Origin: Runella slithyformis DSM 19594
Lineage (GTDB): Bacteria; Bacteroidota; Bacteroidia; Cytophagales; Spirosomataceae
Direction: 5' to 3'
DNA length: 64,000 nt
Assembly: GCF_000218895.1 (NCBI RefSeq)
Contig: NC_015703.1
Span: 1,797,501-1,861,500 of the forward strand
The notes below the pieces were generated by a model that had not been told where the DNA came from, ran no database searches, and saw only the letters and a program-made list of their open reading frames with translations. The position numbers and the translations under genes are program-made. Positions 47,329 to 55,834 of the stretch are shown one piece after another; within the stretch, counting starts at the first letter, position 1, and each line of letters starts with the position of its first letter.

Positions 47329-48600
47329 ATGGAATCATTACAGTTTAGAAGTATAGGTATTTCGTACAAAACCGCTCCGCTCGAAATTCGGGAGCAAATT
47401 GCATTAAACGAAGACGAAGCGAAAGCTTTAATGGTAAAAGTGCAGGAATTTTTTGGGGGGTCTGATATTTTAGTGGTTTCCACCTGCAACCGTACCGAAA
47501 TCTATTACAACGCTCCTCAGGATTTCAACGCCGCGATTGCTAAACTTCTTTTGATCGAAAAAGGGTTAATCAATACCGAGGCTTATCTCTCTTATTTTAC
47601 GTTTTATTCCACTCAGGAAGCAGCGGCACGTCATTTATTTGAAGTGGCTACGGGTCTGCATTCACAGGTAGTGGGCGATATGCAGATTCCCAATCAGGTA
47701 AAACACGCGTATCAGTGGTCCGTAGATCTGGGAATGGCCGGACCGTTTTTGCACCGATTGCTGCACACTATTTTCTTTGCCAATAAGCGCGTTGCGCAGG
47801 AAACCTCCTTCCGCGACGGGGCGGCCTCTACCTCTTACGTAGCTGTAGAACTGATAGATCACGTCACTACCTTAAAAGAAAACCCTTCCATCTTGGTCGT
47901 AGGCGTGGGCGAAATCGGAACAGACGTGTGCCGTAATTTGAAAGAAAAAAAATACACCAACATCAAGGTCGTAAATCGTACCCGCGCTAAGGCAGAACAA
48001 CTGGCGCTTGAGCTGGGATTTGAAGTAGGCGACTTTGAAAATGTGGAAGAGGAAATTCGGAACGCCGACGTTGTGATTTCTTCCATTCAGCGCGACGAAC
48101 CGTTCATTACCAAAGAACTCCTGCGTAAAAAATCACTTTATTCGTTCAAATACGTAATCGATCTGTCGGTACCGCGCAGTGTGGCCGCTGATGCCGAGCA
48201 GGTGCCGGGAGTGATCGTCTATAATATTGACAACATTCAGCAGCGCGCCAATGAAGCCCTGAGCCGCCGTTTGGCTTCTATTCCACAGGTCGAATCCATC
48301 ATTACGCAGGCATTGGAAGAATTTGGAGATTGGTCGAAAGAGATGATCGTATCTCCGACCATTCAGAAATTGAAAAATGCCCTCGAACAGATCCGTCAGG
48401 AAGAATTGGCTCGGTACATGAAGTCAATGAATCAGGAAGAAGCCGCGAAGATCGACAAAATTACGTCCGGCATGATGCAAAAGATCCTCAAGCTGCCCGT
48501 TCTTCAACTCAAAGCAGCCTGCAAGCGCGGAGAAGCCGAAACGCTCATCGACGTGTTGAACGACCTGTTTAATCTGGAGCAACAGCCTGAGCGCAAATAG
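47329..48600 (+). CDS. hemA: Glutamyl-tRNA reductase
   Basis: A 423-residue NADPH enzyme that makes glutamate-1-semialdehyde, the first step of tetrapyrrole synthesis by the C5 route. It has the catalytic region VVSTCNRTEIYY (Cys nucleophile), GLHSQVVGDMQI, the Rossmann segment ILVVGVGEIGTDVCRNL, and the C-terminal dimerisation helices. Length is typical. Other hem genes are not adjacent, though a hemW gene lies at 26768. Its stop is 8 bp from the convergent peptidase stop. Confidence 0.96.
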   Translation: MESLQFRSIGISYKTAPLEIREQIALNEDEAKALMVKVQEFFGGSDILVVSTCNRTEIYYNAPQDFNAAIAKLLLIEKGLINTEAYLSYFTFYSTQEAAARHLFEVATGLHSQVVGDMQIPNQVKHAYQWSVDLGMAGPFLHRLLHTIFFANKRVAQETSFRDGAASTSYVAVELIDHVTTLKENPSILVVGVGEIGTDVCRNLKEKKYTNIKVVNRTRAKAEQLALELGFEVGDFENVEEEIRNADVVISSIQRDEPFITKELLRKKSLYSFKYVIDLSVPRSVAADAEQVPGVIVYNIDNIQQRANEALSRRLASIPQVESIITQALEEFGDWSKEMIVSPTIQKLKNALEQIRQEELARYMKSMNQEEAAKIDKITSGMMQKILKLPVLQLKAACKRGEAETLIDVLNDLFNLEQQPERK

Positions 48601-48608
48601 CCGGCCCT

Positions 48609-49739
48609 CTATTTTATTTTCCCGTACTTTTTAAGGATATCCACCACTTTCGGCACCGGAAGTGCCTCTACCGTATGACCTTGATAGCCTTTGGTTGTCT
48701 TTGCCATGAATAACGAATTGAGGATGGCTTCTTCGGTAGCTTCGATCACCGCTAAAAATAAAGGCGAGGTATCATCATTTCGAAGGAGTTTTTGTTCCTC
48801 AAATTTTGAGTTGGAATCGTGCGGAACGGTATAGGCCGTTGAAAAGGCAATGACATAATCTCCGCTGCCGTTGGCCATGATACCGCCCGTTTTCCCCAAT
48901 CCGAGGAGGGTCCGCTTGGCCAATCGTTTGAGATTTCGGGCATCCAGAGGGGCATCGGTCGCTACAACGATCATGCAGGAGCCATCCCCCGACCGGTCGA
49001 GGGTTTCTTTGAAGGAATATTTACCTAATTCTACACCTACCGGAACTCCGGCCACCTCCAATACCCCACCAAAATTGGTCTGTACCAGAACACCCACGGT
49101 ATACCCGCCCAATGCCGCAGGAAGTTTACGTGAAGATGTGCCGATACCTCCCTTCCACCCAAAGCATACCGTACCCGTTCCGGCCCCTACATTTCCCTCC
49201 TCTACATTTCCGGCTACCGCCGTTTGGAGGGCCTGTATAATATCGGTCTGCTTTACGTGCCTTCCCCGGATGTCGTTCAGGTAACTGTCATTGGTTTCTC
49301 CCACAATGGGATTGACCGACCGAACATTCTCGTTTCCTTTTTGGGTCAAGGTCCAATCGACCAAGGCAGCAGCGGCCGTAGAAACGTTGAGGGTATTGGT
49401 CAGCACAATGGGCGTTTCCAAATTGCCTAATTCAGCCACCTGACTGTAACCGATGAGCTTTCCAAAGCCATTACCCAACTCAATCGCGGCGGGTACTTTT
49501 TGCTGAAATACATTTCCGCCGTGCGGTAAAATAACCGTTGCTCCCGTTCGAACGCTATCGCCGGCGATAAGGGTCGTTTGACCGACTTTTACACCGCCTA
49601 CATCCGTGATGGCATTCCGTTTCCCCGTAGGCATCACGCCTATTTTGACGCCCAACTCACGGAGACGTTTATTCTGGGCAAAAGAAGAAGGCAGGATGCC
49701 TATCAGCATGATAATGCACAGGCCGAAACCATATCTCAT
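48609..49739 (-). CDS. P1 (DmpA-type) peptidase, exported
   Basis: About 376 residues after start correction. I use the ATG at 49737-49739 (MRYGFGLCIIMLIGILPSSF) because it gives a signal peptide cut at AQ-NK; the frame stays open a further 86 codons without family sequence. The DmpA fold is an Ntn-type self-processing hydrolase: ITDVGGVKVGQTTL at the start, LTNTLNVSTAA, and NGSGDYVIAFSTAY, where Gly-Ser is the autocleavage site and Ser the nucleophile. Substrates in the family are N-terminal D- or L-amino acids and beta-peptides. Being exported, it may act on peptides in the periplasm. Confidence 0.9.
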   Translation of the reverse strand: MRYGFGLCIIMLIGILPSSFAQNKRLRELGVKIGVMPTGKRNAITDVGGVKVGQTTLIAGDSVRTGATVILPHGGNVFQQKVPAAIELGNGFGKLIGYSQVAELGNLETPIVLTNTLNVSTAAAALVDWTLTQKGNENVRSVNPIVGETNDSYLNDIRGRHVKQTDIIQALQTAVAGNVEEGNVGAGTGTVCFGWKGGIGTSSRKLPAALGGYTVGVLVQTNFGGVLEVAGVPVGVELGKYSFKETLDRSGDGSCMIVVATDAPLDARNLKRLAKRTLLGLGKTGGIMANGSGDYVIAFSTAYTVPHDSNSKFEEQKLLRNDDTSPLFLAVIEATEEAILNSLFMAKTTKGYQGHTVEALPVPKVVDILKKYGKIK

Positions 49740-49979
49740 TTTTATAGGTCTTTTTAGGGATACTAAGGTCTTATTTGATAAATATCGAGTAATAAATATA
49801 AGAAGCCTAAACAGTCTATACATTTTTAGAAGGATTCTTAAAATTATGCAACTGAACATATCCATTTTTAAACTTTCTCTTAGATGAGTGTAGAAATAAA
49901 GCAATTTTTTAGGGAGACGTAAAATCAAAGGCTTAATTTTACGTTTAATTAAATCAGATGAGAATTTAGCTGCGCTATT

Positions 49980-51560
49980 ATGAGATATTCGGTTCATTTT
50001 CTTGTCCTGCTGTTTCTTTTCACTAACACATTACTCCGGGCACAGGACAACCGTTCCAATTTTCAAATCGAAATACCCACCGAACCCAACTGGAATTGGG
50101 TGTCGGAAGGGAGTCGTTTGGAGTTTAGATTAAAAACGTCGGGAGGCAAAGGAGATTCCACCACGTTTGTCATTATGCAGGGAAAAATTGAAGGCATGTC
50201 CTTTGATTCCACCGGGCGTTTTGAGTGGGTTCCTTCGTATGATCTGGCCGACCGTACCAATACTCAAAAAAACATTCAGGTGATTTTTGAGGCGCGAAAC
50301 AATCAAAATGAAACGACTACGCGCTCGGTCGAGTTGAAAGTGTTTCACGTCAACCGCCCGCCGAGGGTCGAGGATCTAAAACCATTTTACGTACAAAATC
50401 GTACGCAGAATGTGTACAAAATAGATGCTAACGCCCTCAAAGATGACGACAGTGATCCATTGGCAATCATTCCCGTGACCGAAACCTTGCCCGAAGGGGC
50501 AAAGCTGACGTCGGCGGGAGAACTCACCTGGCAGCCCTCGCTGACTCAGTTCAATAACCTGAAGGCCAACCCTATTTTTATTGATTTTTTTGTAGAAGAT
50601 CAACCGGCCAAAGCCCGTGCGAAAGGAAGGCTCAAAATAGAAGCGACCCAGATGGATCTGCCGCCGAGCATCATTCAGGTTCCGAAAGGAGATTATTTTA
50701 AATCGAAAGAAAATGCCACCATCAATCTTAAATTTTTCCTTTCAGACCCGAACGGCGACGATGACATTGCCGCGTTCGACCTAGTAACGGACAACCCCGA
50801 CGTGCCGGGCAGCACTTTGGTGCGGAATACTCCTACTCAGTATGAATTTATCTGGACGCCCACATACGATTTCGTTAAAGACCCGTACGATTCACTATCT
50901 TTTCAGATTACGTTTTTTGTAATTGACAAAGAGCAAAACCGTGATGAGCGAAAAGTACGATTTACCATCCTTAATGCCGTCAATGAAGCCGAAAAAGACC
51001 GTCAGCTATATGATATGTACCGAGCGGCATTGGTAGAGGCCTGGAACCTGGTCACGCAGCTCAGTGAGAAAGAGCAGGAGCTGAAGAGGTCTTATTTGAA
51101 AGCGAAAAAAGGGAAAAAGAACCGCTCAATGGTCAATGCGGGCTTGGGAGCCACCACGGGTCTTTCTCCGGCGGTCATCAAAACCCCGCAGACCAAGTCC
51201 ATCGTGTCGGCAGTTGGCGGTACGACCATTGTCACCATCAGCTCGCTGGAAGCCGCCGAGGTCATCGGCAAACCCCTCCGTGATCTGCTGGACCGCTACA
51301 ACTATGTATTGGAAAAGAAAATTGAGATCCAAAACAAAGGCGACGTTTTTGCCCGCGAATATGCCCTTAAAGCTGCCCGCCGGCAGGGAGACTATGCCAA
51401 AAAACGCGACGAGTTTAAAGCCGCACTATCCATCAAAGGCTTGGTTACCCTCGACTTAGACGCGGGCTGGGAAAACAAAAAAGAGGCGACCGATAAGGCC
51501 ATCGGTAAGGCTTTTAAAGATTTTACGCCTTTAGAGTCGCAGAATCGGGTAAGGCAATAA
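49980..51560 (+). CDS. Exported protein with cadherin/Ig-like domains, unknown function
   Basis: A 526-residue exported protein. Signal peptide about 1-22 (LLFLFTNTLLRAQ). Three beta-rich segments follow at about 30-110, 118-215 and 220-325, with RPPRVEDL and DDDSDPLAI and SDPNGDDDIAAFD (Ca-binding-like Asp clusters), as in cadherin-type Ig domains. Residues about 345-390 form a charged coiled-coil-like helix (EKEQELKRSYLKAKKGKKN). A Gly/Ala segment and a last helical region end the protein without a sorting domain. I do not recognise the family. It is divergent from the peptidase and followed by a strong terminator. Confidence 0.7.
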   Translation: MRYSVHFLVLLFLFTNTLLRAQDNRSNFQIEIPTEPNWNWVSEGSRLEFRLKTSGGKGDSTTFVIMQGKIEGMSFDSTGRFEWVPSYDLADRTNTQKNIQVIFEARNNQNETTTRSVELKVFHVNRPPRVEDLKPFYVQNRTQNVYKIDANALKDDDSDPLAIIPVTETLPEGAKLTSAGELTWQPSLTQFNNLKANPIFIDFFVEDQPAKARAKGRLKIEATQMDLPPSIIQVPKGDYFKSKENATINLKFFLSDPNGDDDIAAFDLVTDNPDVPGSTLVRNTPTQYEFIWTPTYDFVKDPYDSLSFQITFFVIDKEQNRDERKVRFTILNAVNEAEKDRQLYDMYRAALVEAWNLVTQLSEKEQELKRSYLKAKKGKKNRSMVNAGLGATTGLSPAVIKTPQTKSIVSAVGGTTIVTISSLEAAEVIGKPLRDLLDRYNYVLEKKIEIQNKGDVFAREYALKAARRQGDYAKKRDEFKAALSIKGLVTLDLDAGWENKKEATDKAIGKAFKDFTPLESQNRVRQ

Positions 51561-51582
51561 AGATTGTGATTTCCTGCTATAC

Positions 51583-51618
51583 AAAAAGGCCCGTCAAACT
51601 TATTTGACGGGCCTTTTT
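51583..51618. terminator. Strong bidirectional intrinsic terminator
   Basis: An 11-bp perfect stem, GGCCCGTCAAA (51588-51598) with TTTGACGGGCC (51603-51613), 4-nt loop, flanked by A5 and T5. It ends both the Ig-like gene (plus) and the propeller-cupredoxin gene (minus). Confidence 0.93.
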
Positions 51619-51634
51619 GTATGAGTTGCCGCTT

Positions 51635-53650
51635 CTATTTTGTCACCTTCAATTTTCCCTGCATCAGGGTATGATGCCCCGGAAATGTACACAGGAATGT
51701 ATATTCGCCGGGTTCGGCAGGAGCGGTAAAATAAATGATTTCGCTTGTTTCGGGTTGCAGGATGTTGGTGTGAAACAACACATTCGACGACTTGGGCACG
51801 TATTGCATATCCGGACCTTTCAAGCCTAATTTAATGGCGGCTTCTCCAATAGGATTGGCCGTGCCGGGCTTCACAATCACACAGTTGTGCAGCATATCGT
51901 CATTGTTGTTGAACACCCATTTTATCTTACTGCCCGCTTTGACCTGTACCTGCGTAATGTCAAATTTCAGGCCGGGCACGGTGCCTAGGGTCACGACTTG
52001 GTCGGGGCCGTTGGTCCAGTCTACCGGTTGTTCTACGTTTCGTTTGGCACTGCTCGGTCCTTTTGAAGCAGATGGGGCCGGTGCGGGCATCGTGTGGCCT
52101 GCATGCGCGGCGGCCGTTTCCGCAACAGGTTTTGGCGCAGCAACCGTCCATTGAGACGCGGGGATTTTATCACCGTCGGCTATTTCATTGAGCGTATAAT
52201 ACCCCACATTATGCAACAAAGGCAATCCCGCCGCCGACCGGATTCCTTCCGCCTTGATTTCGTGAATGTATCCCAGCTTCAGGCTATCCAAGACAATCCG
52301 GGCTTTCAATCCATTCTCCGACACCACGATATGACGTATAGCGCGCTCGGACGCATTAATGATGGGGCTTCCATAAATATGGTGGTACTTATACGTGAAT
52401 GAGTTGAATTGGTACGAAGCAGGATCCTGCGCGGTTTTTTTATTGACGGGCAACGTAAATTCTACCTCAAAACCATCCGGCATCGAACGGACTGTTTTCA
52501 TTTCAAAAGGCGTTTGTCCGGTCCATACCAAGCGCTGAACGCCAAACGGATCTTTGCCCGTAGCTGACCAGCCACGGCTGGTTTGACCGACAAACATCGA
52601 GCCATCCAAGCCCCACACCATGCGCAGAATACCCGACTGAAAACCTTCCCGGAAAGGGAAACAGATTCCCTGCCAACGACCCTTTACTTTTTCGAGCATC
52701 ACCCGCATGATCTTGCTGTGCCCTTGGTCGCCCACAAACAACTGTCCCTCAAACGGCCCGAAAGCCCCTTTTGTCAGGTCTTCTGCAATGTCTGACGTAG
52801 AAATGCCCATCAGTGTATGCGGAAACCACACCGCCGGCACTTTCAATCCGGGTACACGTTTAGCCACTTCATACATAGGCTCTCCCGTATCCGGAATATC
52901 AGTTTGTTTTAATTTAACGGGCGATTCGGGGTCCTGACTCCACACAAGACCCTCGGCATTGCCGGCAAAATCACCCGTTTCCAGGTGCGTCATGCGGCCT
53001 GAGCCTACCCAGTCACCTTGGTTTTCGGTATAAAAGACCTCGCCGTTTTTGAGCGCAATGTAGCCCGCCGGTGAGCGTAAGCCCGTAGCAATGGGTTTCA
53101 TGTTGGCTTTATCGTCAAACTTCAACAGCCACCCGCGCCACTTGGATAAACTGGCCCCGTGACCGATCCATCCCAGATTGAGCGTAACGAGCAAATCTCC
53201 GTTGGGAGCCAGCACGGGGCCATACGAATATTCGTGATAGTTGCCCGAGAGCGGCCATTTATAAAAAGACTCGTACACATCCGCCACGCCGTCGCCGTCT
53301 GAATCCACCAAATGCGTAATTTCTCCGCGCTGCGACAGCAAAAAGGAGCCGTCGGGACGGTATAAAAGTCCCAATGGCTCGTGTAAACCATGAGCAAAAC
53401 GCTTATACGTAGGCTGTCCTGACCCTTTGAGGTACGGATTATTGATCATCCATACTTCCCCGCGGCGGGTAGAAGCCGCCAAACGACCATCAGGCAGTAC
53501 CGACAAGCCACCGATTTCGAGTTGAATATTTTCAGGAACCGGCAGCGTAACGATACGATAATAATCTTCTTCGGTCATGGGGCGATTTTGCGCCTGACTT
53601 ACCAGCGAAGCAAATGACAGAATGAATGAATACAAAAAGATTTTTTTCAT
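51635..53650 (-). CDS. Exported beta-propeller protein with C-terminal azurin-like copper domain
   Basis: About 671 residues. Signal peptide about 1-20 (start at the ATG at 53648-53650). A long propeller-type domain follows (IGGLSVLPDGRLAASTRRGE, LGLLYRPDGSFLLSQRGEI, HTLMGISTSDIAEDL, GQLFVGDQGHSKIM), of the type seen in sorbosone/glucose dehydrogenase-like proteins. A His/Ala/Pro-rich linker (AHAGHTMPAPAPS) leads to a cupredoxin at about 550-671: MLHNCVIVK (His ligand), FLCTFPGHHTLMQG (Cys, His, Met ligands). All type 1 copper ligands are present. It likely carries electrons to or from an oxidation by the propeller; substrate unknown. Confidence 0.85.
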   Translation of the reverse strand: MKKIFLYSFILSFASLVSQAQNRPMTEEDYYRIVTLPVPENIQLEIGGLSVLPDGRLAASTRRGEVWMINNPYLKGSGQPTYKRFAHGLHEPLGLLYRPDGSFLLSQRGEITHLVDSDGDGVADVYESFYKWPLSGNYHEYSYGPVLAPNGDLLVTLNLGWIGHGASLSKWRGWLLKFDDKANMKPIATGLRSPAGYIALKNGEVFYTENQGDWVGSGRMTHLETGDFAGNAEGLVWSQDPESPVKLKQTDIPDTGEPMYEVAKRVPGLKVPAVWFPHTLMGISTSDIAEDLTKGAFGPFEGQLFVGDQGHSKIMRVMLEKVKGRWQGICFPFREGFQSGILRMVWGLDGSMFVGQTSRGWSATGKDPFGVQRLVWTGQTPFEMKTVRSMPDGFEVEFTLPVNKKTAQDPASYQFNSFTYKYHHIYGSPIINASERAIRHIVVSENGLKARIVLDSLKLGYIHEIKAEGIRSAAGLPLLHNVGYYTLNEIADGDKIPASQWTVAAPKPVAETAAAHAGHTMPAPAPSASKGPSSAKRNVEQPVDWTNGPDQVVTLGTVPGLKFDITQVQVKAGSKIKWVFNNNDDMLHNCVIVKPGTANPIGEAAIKLGLKGPDMQYVPKSSNVLFHTNILQPETSEIIYFTAPAEPGEYTFLCTFPGHHTLMQGKLKVTK

Positions 53651-53709
53651 GAACAGCAACCTTGTTTTTCACTAATAAAGACTCTTCTACCGCACTTTTA
53701 CCCAAAACA

Positions 53710-53739
53710 AAAGCGGAGTACTCACCGGCACTCCGCTTT
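53710..53739 (-). terminator. Intrinsic terminator after mdh
   Basis: Stem AAAGCGGAGT (53710-53719) with ACTCCGCTTT (53730-53739), 10 bp, loop of 10, followed on the minus strand by TTGTTTTG. It lies 19 bp beyond the mdh stop. Confidence 0.85.
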
Positions 53740-53758
53740 GTTTTAGGCACTGATTGTA

Positions 53759-54688
53759 TTAAATGGTCGAAAGCACATTGTTCATCGTACGAACGGCATC
53801 GGCAGATTTGGCAAACGCCGCTTTCTCCGACTCGCTCAAACGCAGACTTACCACTTTTTCCCAACCGCCGGCACCGATCACAACCGGTACGCCCAGGCAA
53901 ATGTCTTTTTGTCCGTATTCGCCGTTCAGATACACAGAGCAGGGGAAAATACGTTTTTGATCACGAACGATGCTCTCCACCAATGTCGCTACGGCCGCAC
54001 CCGGTGCATACCAGGCTGATGTACCGATCAATTTGGTCAATGTGGCACCACCTACCATGGTGTCGGCGGCTACCTGCTGCAATTTTTCTTCGGATAAGAA
54101 ACGGCTTACCGGAATACCGTTATACGTTGCCAGACGAGTCAACGGAATCATGGTCGTATCTCCGTGACCGCCGATCACCATTCCGTGAAGGTCGTTGGGA
54201 GATACATTCATGGCAAGCGACAGGTACGTTTTGAAACGTGCGCTGTCCAGAATACCGCCCATACCGATGATGCGTTTCTTAGGCAATCCCAATTCTTTGA
54301 ACGCCAAATAGGTCATGGTATCCATAGGGTTGGAAACGATGATGATGATGGCTTTGGGAGAATATTTCAGAATATTTTCGGCCACTCCTTTGACGATACC
54401 TGCGTTGATCCCGATGAGGTCTTCGCGCGTCATGCCCGGCTTACGGGGAATTCCGGAGGTAATAACCACTACTTCCGAACCTTTCGTTTTTTCGTAGTCG
54501 TTGGTCGAACCGGTGATTTTGGTATCAAATCCGTTCAAAGTAGCGGTTTGAAACATATCAAGGGCTTTTCCTTCCGATAAGCCTTCTTTGATATCAAGCA
54601 ACACTACTTCCTGTGCCAACTGACGGCGAGCGATGTTGTCAGCGCAGGTTGCGCCTACTGCCCCTGCTCCTACTACGGTAATTTTCAT
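53759..54688 (-). CDS. mdh: Malate dehydrogenase
   Basis: A 309-residue NAD enzyme of the TCA cycle, of the lactate-dehydrogenase-like type. NAD motif VVGAGAVGATCADNIA at the start with VLLDIKEG setting NAD preference, GIPRKPGMTREDL, IIVSNPMDTM, and the catalytic pair in VIGGHGDTTMIPLTR (His, with Asp nearby in GMGGILDSARF). The Met-containing GGHGDTTM with ARG-rich loop fits malate over lactate. Highly conserved; a terminator follows. Confidence 0.95.
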   Translation of the reverse strand: MKITVVGAGAVGATCADNIARRQLAQEVVLLDIKEGLSEGKALDMFQTATLNGFDTKITGSTNDYEKTKGSEVVVITSGIPRKPGMTREDLIGINAGIVKGVAENILKYSPKAIIIIVSNPMDTMTYLAFKELGLPKKRIIGMGGILDSARFKTYLSLAMNVSPNDLHGMVIGGHGDTTMIPLTRLATYNGIPVSRFLSEEKLQQVAADTMVGGATLTKLIGTSAWYAPGAAVATLVESIVRDQKRIFPCSVYLNGEYGQKDICLGVPVVIGAGGWEKVVSLRLSESEKAAFAKSADAVRTMNNVLSTI

Positions 54689-55103
54689 TGAGAGTATGAA
54701 TTTAATTGGTGAATTAACGTTATTTTAAAACCGGTCGTAAATATAGGGCGAAAACCTTTTATAGCTACTCTTAAAGGCATTTTTAATGCTAAAAACATAT
54801 AGCGAAGGCGTAGTTGGAGTGTTCTCAAATCATCGTTCTCTTTTCGGTCTGTGATGAGCGGCCCCCACTTCTTTTACCCGCTGAAAGATACCCGCCGGAT
54901 TGGGCCGGACGGTTAAGAACCGTCGGACGCAATCGCCGACGAAGCATTTACCGTTCATCCAAGTTTTACAAGAGCGACGTTCCGTAAAAAGACTGCTCAT
55001 CCGATTTCGTTGGCGGCCTTTAAATCAATAGATTACCTTTGAATTCTCTTTTCAGCCATGAACCGTTAACTTTATCGTTGATTATCAAACAACCTTTACA
55101 CAC
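54689..55103. other. Long divergent intergenic region with a GC-rich hairpin island
   Basis: 415 bp. The first 100 bp are AT-rich and hold the mdh promoter region. From about 54833 to 54975 the base composition turns GC-rich, and overlapping hairpins occur: GACGGTT-AAG-AACCGTC (54908-54924) and CGTCGG-9 nt-CCGACG (54921-54941). These share CGTC and are mutually exclusive. No gene reads through. Then the promoter of the UPF0323 gene follows. Confidence 0.5.
55010..55041 (+). promoter_or_regulatory. Promoter of the UPF0323 lipoprotein gene
   Basis: TTG at 55010-55012, 21 nt, TACCTTTG at 55034-55041. Good match to the Bacteroidota consensus. The leader would be about 58 nt. Confidence 0.65.
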
Positions 55104-55733
55104 ATGACACTTAAACGTACAGGAGCCGTCATTAAGACTGTCAAAGACATTACGATCGGTGCTGCCCTGACGGCAGCGTTACTCAACGGAGGAATGATGC
55201 TTCAAAGCTGCGGCGGCTCCTCTGACGAAAGAGAGCAGCAGGAAACCCCATTCAAAGGGCGTCCGGTCAAAACATACATTACCGAAATGAAACCCGGCGA
55301 ATATAAAATCACGGACGAAGTACCCGTCAACAGCGCCGCTGAAGCGGGGGCGATCGTGCGCTATTTCGACGGTCGGCGCGACACCCTCACCGTCGCGGAG
55401 GCGCAACGGCTGGTCAAAACCGATTCCACCACGCGCGATTATTACAACAATCCCAATCATTATCATTCTCACCACCATCACAGCAGTTCATTATCCAATG
55501 CCTTGCTTTGGGGAGGCATGGGCTATATGCTGGGCCGCAACAACAATGCTCAGTTCTACAACGAAGGACGTGAGCGCCAATACAGCTCGGGAGCTTATGC
55601 CAATTCGTCCGTGTATCAGCGGTCGGCGGGTATTCACGAAAGTTACCACAGCCATCGCAAAAGCGTAGCCGCGCGTCCGAGCCGCAGCCGCAGTGGGTTT
55701 TTCAGCCGCAGCGGGCGCAGTTTCGGCGGCTAA
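55104..55733 (+). CDS. UPF0323 family lipoprotein
   Basis: A 209-residue probable lipoprotein with a lipobox (MLQSC, Cys at 36) after a weak hydrophobic segment, followed by CGGSSDE. The first domain (about 50-105) resembles UPF0323 (EMKPGEYKITDEVP, VRYFDGRRDTLTVAEAQRL). A His/Asn/Ser-rich linker (HYHSHHHHSSS) follows, then a Gly/Ser/Arg-rich C-terminus (RSRSGFFSRSGRSFGG). The ending matches what I remember of Campylobacter and Helicobacter UPF0323 proteins (Cj0371, HP0232). It lies 101 bp before a glutathionylspermidine-synthase-like gene, as in those genera. Function is unclear. Confidence 0.78.
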   Translation: MTLKRTGAVIKTVKDITIGAALTAALLNGGMMLQSCGGSSDEREQQETPFKGRPVKTYITEMKPGEYKITDEVPVNSAAEAGAIVRYFDGRRDTLTVAEAQRLVKTDSTTRDYYNNPNHYHSHHHHSSSLSNALLWGGMGYMLGRNNNAQFYNEGRERQYSSGAYANSSVYQRSAGIHESYHSHRKSVAARPSRSRSGFFSRSGRSFGG

Positions 55734-55738
55734 TTTTT

Positions 55739-55812
55739 TTCATTCACGCAAAGGAGCATAAGCAGCAGAGACGCAAAAACACTGCGCCTCAGCAACTCTG
55801 CGTGAAAAACTA
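55739..55812. repeat. Short dispersed palindromic repeat
   Basis: Arms TTCACGCA (55743-55750) and TGCGTGAA (55799-55806) enclose a region rich in AGCAGAGACGCAAA and TGCGCCTCAGCA. This type of short inverted repeat with ACGCA/TGCGT arms is scattered between genes in many bacterial genomes. Here it separates the two genes of the UPF0323 pair. Confidence 0.6.
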
Positions 55813-55834
55813 ACTCATTTACCCTTTTACAGAC

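Noticed and set aside
53662-54234. 190-codon plus-strand frame opposite mdh
   Set aside because: mdh is unambiguous; the shadow has no domain features.
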